A stretch of DNA of 7,453 nucleotides. Source: JAZLIT01 sp045617525. GTDB taxonomy: Bacteria > Bacillota > Bacilli > Bacillales_A > Planococcaceae. Within the stretch, counting starts at the first letter, position 1, and each line of letters starts with the position of its first letter. The translations under genes were made by a program, and so were the position numbers. The notes beneath the pieces were generated by a model, which searched no databases, was not told where the DNA came from, and saw only the letters and a program-made list of their open reading frames with translations. The stretch covers positions 1 through 7,453 of the forward strand of contig JAZLIT010000056.1 in the NCBI GenBank assembly GCA_045617525.1, read 5' to 3'. This document shows, piece after piece, positions 4,799 through 7,453 of this stretch.

Positions 4799-5592
4799 TG
4801 GAGAAAATGATTTTTGGTCGGTTTATTCCAGGAGAGTCGATTGTCCATCGTCTAGATCCACGTTCTAAACTTATTTTTGTCTTTGCATTTATAGTTGTCG
4901 TATTTTTAGCGAATAATGCAATTACGTATGGAATATTATTAGCATTTACGTTGTTTGTGGTTTTAATGTCACGTATTCGCATTTACTTTTTAGTGAATGG
5001 GTTAAAGCCTGTTATCTTTTTAATGGTATTTACCTTCTTGCTGCATGTGCTCTTTACCAAAGAGGGCGCTGTGCTTGTAGATCTTGGCTTTTTGAAGATT
5101 TATGAAGAAGGTGTAAAACAGGGGATATTCATCTCGACACGCTTTTTAGTACTGGTCTTTATGACAACTGTATTAACGTTAACAACTTCGCCAATTTTAA
5201 TTACGGATGGTATTGAAACGCTTTTGAATCCATTGAAGAAGATTAAGCTACCAGTGCATGAGCTGGCGCTGATGATGTCGATTTCGTTGCGTTTTATTCC
5301 AACGTTGATGGATGAAACAGATAAAATTATGAAGGCACAAATGGCACGTGGGTCAGATTTAAGCGCAGGGCCATTAAAAGCACGTATAAAGGCGATTGTA
5401 CCACTTTTGGTCCCTTTGTTTGTCAGCGCGTTTAAACGTGCTGAGGACTTGGCTACGGCGATGGAGGTACGTGGCTATCGCGGTGGAGAAGGTCGCACTC
5501 GTTATCGTCAGTTGAAGTGGACGTGGAAAGATACGTTTAGCCTTGTTGTATTAGTGGCGGTGGCGGCATTGTTATTCTTTTACCGCAGCTAA
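4795..5592 (+). CDS. ecfT: ECF transporter transmembrane component EcfT
   Basis: The 265-residue hydrophobic protein starts MMEKMIFGRFIPGES and equals B. subtilis EcfT in length. Hydrophobic spans are visible around 25-40, 43-60, 70-87, 112-132 and 246-263. The cytoplasmic coupling region (about 150-240) holds the two family Arg motifs, ARG at 184-186 and VRG at 225-227 followed by GYRGGEGRTRYR, which transmit ATPase movement to the membrane. EcfT scaffolds the two ATPases and binds S components for riboflavin, biotin, folate and others; none is encoded here. Start choice: ATG 4795 overlaps the ecfA2 stop and has AGAGGAG at 4777-4783, 11 nt away; the next codon is also ATG (4798). truA follows after 18 nt. 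Confidence 0.96.
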   Translation: MMEKMIFGRFIPGESIVHRLDPRSKLIFVFAFIVVVFLANNAITYGILLAFTLFVVLMSRIRIYFLVNGLKPVIFLMVFTFLLHVLFTKEGAVLVDLGFLKIYEEGVKQGIFISTRFLVLVFMTTVLTLTTSPILITDGIETLLNPLKKIKLPVHELALMMSISLRFIPTLMDETDKIMKAQMARGSDLSAGPLKARIKAIVPLLVPLFVSAFKRAEDLATAMEVRGYRGGEGRTRYRQLKWTWKDTFSLVVLVAVAALLFFYRS

Positions 5593-5610
5593 AGAGTTAG
5601 GAGAACAATT

Positions 5611-6354
5611 ATGAAACGATTAAAGGCAACAATTAGCTATGATGGCACGAATTTCTCAGGCTATCAGGTGCAGCCAGGAGCGCGTACTGTGCAGCTAGAG
5701 TTGGAGAAAGTTTTAGCCTTGATGCATAAAGGTGAAACGGTAAAGGTGACGGCTAGTGGACGTACTGATGCGAGAGTGCATGCTACGGGCCAAGTTATTC
5801 ATTTTGATACGACTTTAGCGATTCCAATAGATAAATATCGTAAAGCATTAAACGTGCAGTTGCCTAAGGATATTCGTATACTTGAAGTCGAGGAAGTTGC
5901 ATCAGATTTCCACGCGCGCTTTAGTGTTGTAGGGAAGCGTTACCGCTATATTTGGGACTGCGGTGTTATACAAAGTCCATTTCGCCGTCATTATGCAGTC
6001 GAAACAAATGGCGTAAAGCCAAATGTCGAGGATATGCGTGAAGCTGCAACGTATATAGTAGGTGAACATGACTTTACATGTTTTTGCGCGGCGAATACTA
6101 GTGTCGTTGATAAAGTTCGTACCGTCCATCATTTACAATTCGAATGGCATGGTGAGGAGCTGCATATGACGATCGAAGGCAACGGATTTTTATACAATAT
6201 GGTTCGAATTATTGCAGGCACGCTTTGGGAAGTAGGAATCGGAAAGAGAGATGCAAAAAATATTGAACAAGTCATTGCATCCACTCGTCGAGAGAATGCT
6301 GGTAAAACAGCGCCAGCACAGGGTTTATACCTCGAAAAGGTCAACTATAAATAG
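5611..6354 (+). CDS. truA: tRNA pseudouridine synthase A (positions 38-40)
   Basis: The 247-residue product begins MKRLKATISYDGTNFSGYQV. It contains the catalytic motif GRTDARVHA (50-58) with nucleophile D53, the conserved RYRY stretch (110-113, Y111 in the active site) and NGFLYNMVRIIAGTL (191-205). TruA isomerizes uridines 38-40 in the anticodon arm of many tRNAs. In the motif R55 replaces the glycine usual in GRTDxGVHA; the catalytic residues are kept, so I expect an active enzyme. AGGAGA at 5599-5604 precedes the ATG by 6 nt. The gene is the last of the ECF operon, the usual Bacillales order, and its own terminator is weak at best. tRNA modification and vitamin uptake have no obvious direct link; the association is positional. 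Confidence 0.97.
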   Translation: MKRLKATISYDGTNFSGYQVQPGARTVQLELEKVLALMHKGETVKVTASGRTDARVHATGQVIHFDTTLAIPIDKYRKALNVQLPKDIRILEVEEVASDFHARFSVVGKRYRYIWDCGVIQSPFRRHYAVETNGVKPNVEDMREAATYIVGEHDFTCFCAANTSVVDKVRTVHHLQFEWHGEELHMTIEGNGFLYNMVRIIAGTLWEVGIGKRDAKNIEQVIASTRRENAGKTAPAQGLYLEKVNYK

Positions 6355-6357
6355 TTT

Positions 6358-6380
6358 AACAACCTGTCCAGGTGTTTAAT
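6358..6380 (+). terminator. Weak stem-loop after truA
   Basis: AAC-A-ACCT (6358-6365) pairs with AGGTGTT (6370-6376) with one bulged A, loop GTCC, followed by TTAAT. The stem is short and the T tract poor, so it may be a leaky terminator. If it fails, the truA message would run on into rplM. Confidence 0.35.
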
Positions 6381-6388
6381 TAAATCAC

Positions 6389-6417
6389 TTGACTTCCTAT
6401 TAGCCTTATTATATGAT
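6389..6417 (+). promoter_or_regulatory. Sigma-A promoter of rplM-rpsI
   Basis: TTGACT (6389-6394) and TATGAT (6412-6417) each match consensus in five of six positions with the ideal 17-nt spacer. Transcription should start near 6424, giving a leader of about 100 nt before rplM. Confidence 0.85.
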
Positions 6418-6423
6418 GATGTA

Positions 6424-6500
6424 TGGTATTTTCATTACCAACCACAACAATAAGCCCCGAAACTTATAAGTGTAGAATAATGAAAAATAACGGTAATCAA
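6424..6500 (+). promoter_or_regulatory. L13-type ribosomal protein leader RNA upstream of rplM
   Basis: The leader between the promoter and the rplM ribosome site folds with ATTACC (6434-6439) pairing to GGTAAT (6492-6497) around an inner hairpin ATAAG/CTTAT (6450-6454 with 6463-6467, loop CCCCGAAA). TGGTA at 6424-6428 can instead pair with TACCA at 6436-6440, excluding the long-range stem. Position and layout agree with the L13 leader family known upstream of rplM in Bacillales, thought to mediate feedback by a product of the operon. Family membership is from context and memory, not a covariance search. No terminator-like T tract is seen, so control at the level of translation or mRNA stability is possible. 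Confidence 0.65.
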
Positions 6501-6522
6501 TATCGATTAGGAGGATACAAAT

Positions 6523-6960
6523 ATGCGCACAACTTTCATGGCTAAAGGTCACGAAGTAGACCGTAAATGGTTAGTAGTTGACGCAGAAGGCAAAACGCTT
6601 GGACGTTTAGCTTCTGAGGTAGCTGCAATCTTACGCGGTAAAAATAAACCAACTTTCACTCCAAACGTTGACACTGGTGATCACGTGATCATCATCAACG
6701 CGGAGAAAATCCATTTAACTGGTAATAAATTAGAAGGTAAAATTTACTACCGTCACACTCAATTCTCTGGTGGTTTAAAACAACGTACAGCTGGAGAAAT
6801 GAAAGCGAAATACCCAACTCAAATGCTTGAGTTAGCAATCAAAGGGATGCTTCCTAAAAACTCTCTAGGTCGTCAAATGTTCACTAAACTGAACGTTTAC
6901 GCTGGAGCAGAGCACCCACATGCAGCACAAAAACCAGAAGCTTACGAGCTACGCGGTTAA
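6523..6960 (+). CDS. rplM: 50S ribosomal protein L13
   Basis: The 145-residue product starts MRTTFMAKGHEVDRKWLVVD, carries HTQFSGGLKQRT (78-89) and the L13 signature IKGMLPKNSLGRQMF (106-120), and ends YELRG. Length and both ends match B. subtilis L13, which supports ATG 6523 over the internal Met6. L13 is an early-assembly protein that binds the 5' region of 23S rRNA. AGGAGG at 6509-6514 lies 8 nt upstream. It is the first gene of a two-gene unit with rpsI (25-nt gap), expressed from its own promoter and a structured leader. Strong CGT/CGC arginine bias marks high expression, in contrast to the truA gene just before it. Confidence 0.98.
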   Translation: MRTTFMAKGHEVDRKWLVVDAEGKTLGRLASEVAAILRGKNKPTFTPNVDTGDHVIIINAEKIHLTGNKLEGKIYYRHTQFSGGLKQRTAGEMKAKYPTQMLELAIKGMLPKNSLGRQMFTKLNVYAGAEHPHAAQKPEAYELRG

Positions 6961-6971
6961 TATAAAACAAT

Positions 6972-6977
6972 AGGAGG
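6972..6977 (+). promoter_or_regulatory. Ribosome binding site that fixes the TTG start of rpsI
   Basis: AGGAGG lies 8 nt before TTG 6986. There is no ATG nearby that would keep the conserved N-terminus AQVQYIGTGRRK, so this site decides the unusual start. Confidence 0.85.
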
Positions 6978-6985
6978 ACATACCC

Positions 6986-7378
6986 TTGGCACAAGTTCAA
7001 TACATCGGCACAGGTCGCCGTAAAAGCTCAACAGCCCGCGTACGTTTAGTACCAGGCGAAGGTAATATCGTAATCAACAACCGTGAAATCGGTGATTACC
7101 TACCATACGAAACTTTACACTTAATCATCAACCAACCATTAGTAGCTACTGAAACTAAAGGTTCTTATGATGTACACGTAAACGTTAACGGTGGTGGATT
7201 CACTGGTCAAGCTGGAGCAATCCGTCACGGTATCGCTCGTGCTTTATTACAAGTTGATCCAGATTTCCGTCCAGCTCTTAAAGCTGCGGGTCTATTAACT
7301 CGTGACGCTCGTATGAAAGAGCGTAAAAAACCAGGTCTACGCGGCGCTCGTCGTGCACCTCAGTTCTCAAAACGTTAA
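6986..7378 (+). CDS. rpsI: 30S ribosomal protein S9
   Basis: The 130-residue product begins (M)AQVQYIGTGRRKSSTARVRL, holds the S9 signature GGGFTGQAGAIRHGIARAL (69-87) and ends with the invariant FSKR tail, whose last Arg reaches the P-site tRNA. Length equals B. subtilis S9. The initiation codon is TTG at 6986, unusual for a highly expressed ribosomal gene, but the AGGAGG 8 nt upstream and the conserved N-terminus leave little doubt. S9 sits in the head of the 30S subunit. It follows rplM after 25 nt and precedes a strong terminator, so rplM-rpsI form a closed two-gene operon supplying one protein to each subunit. Confidence 0.98.
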   Translation: MAQVQYIGTGRRKSSTARVRLVPGEGNIVINNREIGDYLPYETLHLIINQPLVATETKGSYDVHVNVNGGGFTGQAGAIRHGIARALLQVDPDFRPALKAAGLLTRDARMKERKKPGLRGARRAPQFSKR

Positions 7379-7409
7379 TCTTCGGATTCAACTATATTTG
7401 CAGAATACT

Positions 7410-7447
7410 AAAACCCTTTCTCGGATTTTCCGAGAGAGGGTTTTTTT
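7410..7447 (+). terminator. Strong intrinsic terminator of rplM-rpsI
   Basis: A 15-bp stem (7410-7424 with 7430-7444, one G-U pair) around the loop ATTTT, with T7 at 7441-7447. The AAAA on the left arm means the reverse strand would also show a short U run, so it could act in both directions. Confidence 0.95.
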
Positions 7448-7453
7448 GCGTTT

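Noticed and set aside
1..7453. CRISPR array, insertion sequence, tRNA, toxin-antitoxin or defence system
   Set aside because: No regularly spaced repeats, transposase fragments, tRNA-like folds or non-housekeeping genes were found; gene order is the conserved Bacillales one.

Overview
This window looks like a chromosomal segment of a low-GC Gram-positive bacterium of the order Bacillales. The gene order infA-rpmJ-rpsM-rpsK-rpoA-rplQ / ecfA1-ecfA2-ecfT-truA / rplM-rpsI is the one found in Bacillus and relatives. The proteins resemble their Bacillus subtilis counterparts closely, and in several cases the length is identical (RpoA 314, EcfA1 281, EcfT 265, L13 145, S9 130 residues). AT-rich intergenic DNA and strong AGGAGG ribosome binding sites agree. 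A Planococcaceae member such as Lysinibacillus is my best guess, but that rests on general impression and not on a search.

Layout, all genes on the + strand. (1) Positions 1-2598 are the end of the S10-spc-alpha ribosomal superoperon: the 3' part of infA, then rpmJ (L36), rpsM (S13), rpsK (S11), rpoA (RNA polymerase alpha) and rplQ (L17), closed by a terminator at 2618-2663. A 143-nt spacer before rpoA holds weak hairpins and a possible promoter. (2) Positions 2664-3065 hold no convincing gene but an unusual run of palindromes and stem-loops, two of them followed by T tracts. (3) Positions 3105-6354 are the energizing module of an ECF vitamin/micronutrient transporter (two ATPases and the transmembrane EcfT) followed by the tRNA pseudouridine synthase truA; the genes overlap or nearly touch. 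No substrate-binding S component is present, as expected for a shared (group II) module. (4) Positions 6389-7447 are a self-contained rplM-rpsI (L13-S9) unit with a near-consensus promoter, an L13-type leader RNA and a strong terminator.

The genes supply translation and transcription machinery (ribosomal proteins, IF-1, polymerase alpha, tRNA modification) plus ATP-driven vitamin uptake. The coding part is conventional housekeeping DNA. I see no mobile element, CRISPR array, tRNA or defence system. The part that deserves a second look is the non-coding stretch 2664-3011, where two GC-richer stem-loops share a sequence core in opposite orientation and where a small minus-strand reading frame overlaps the folded region.
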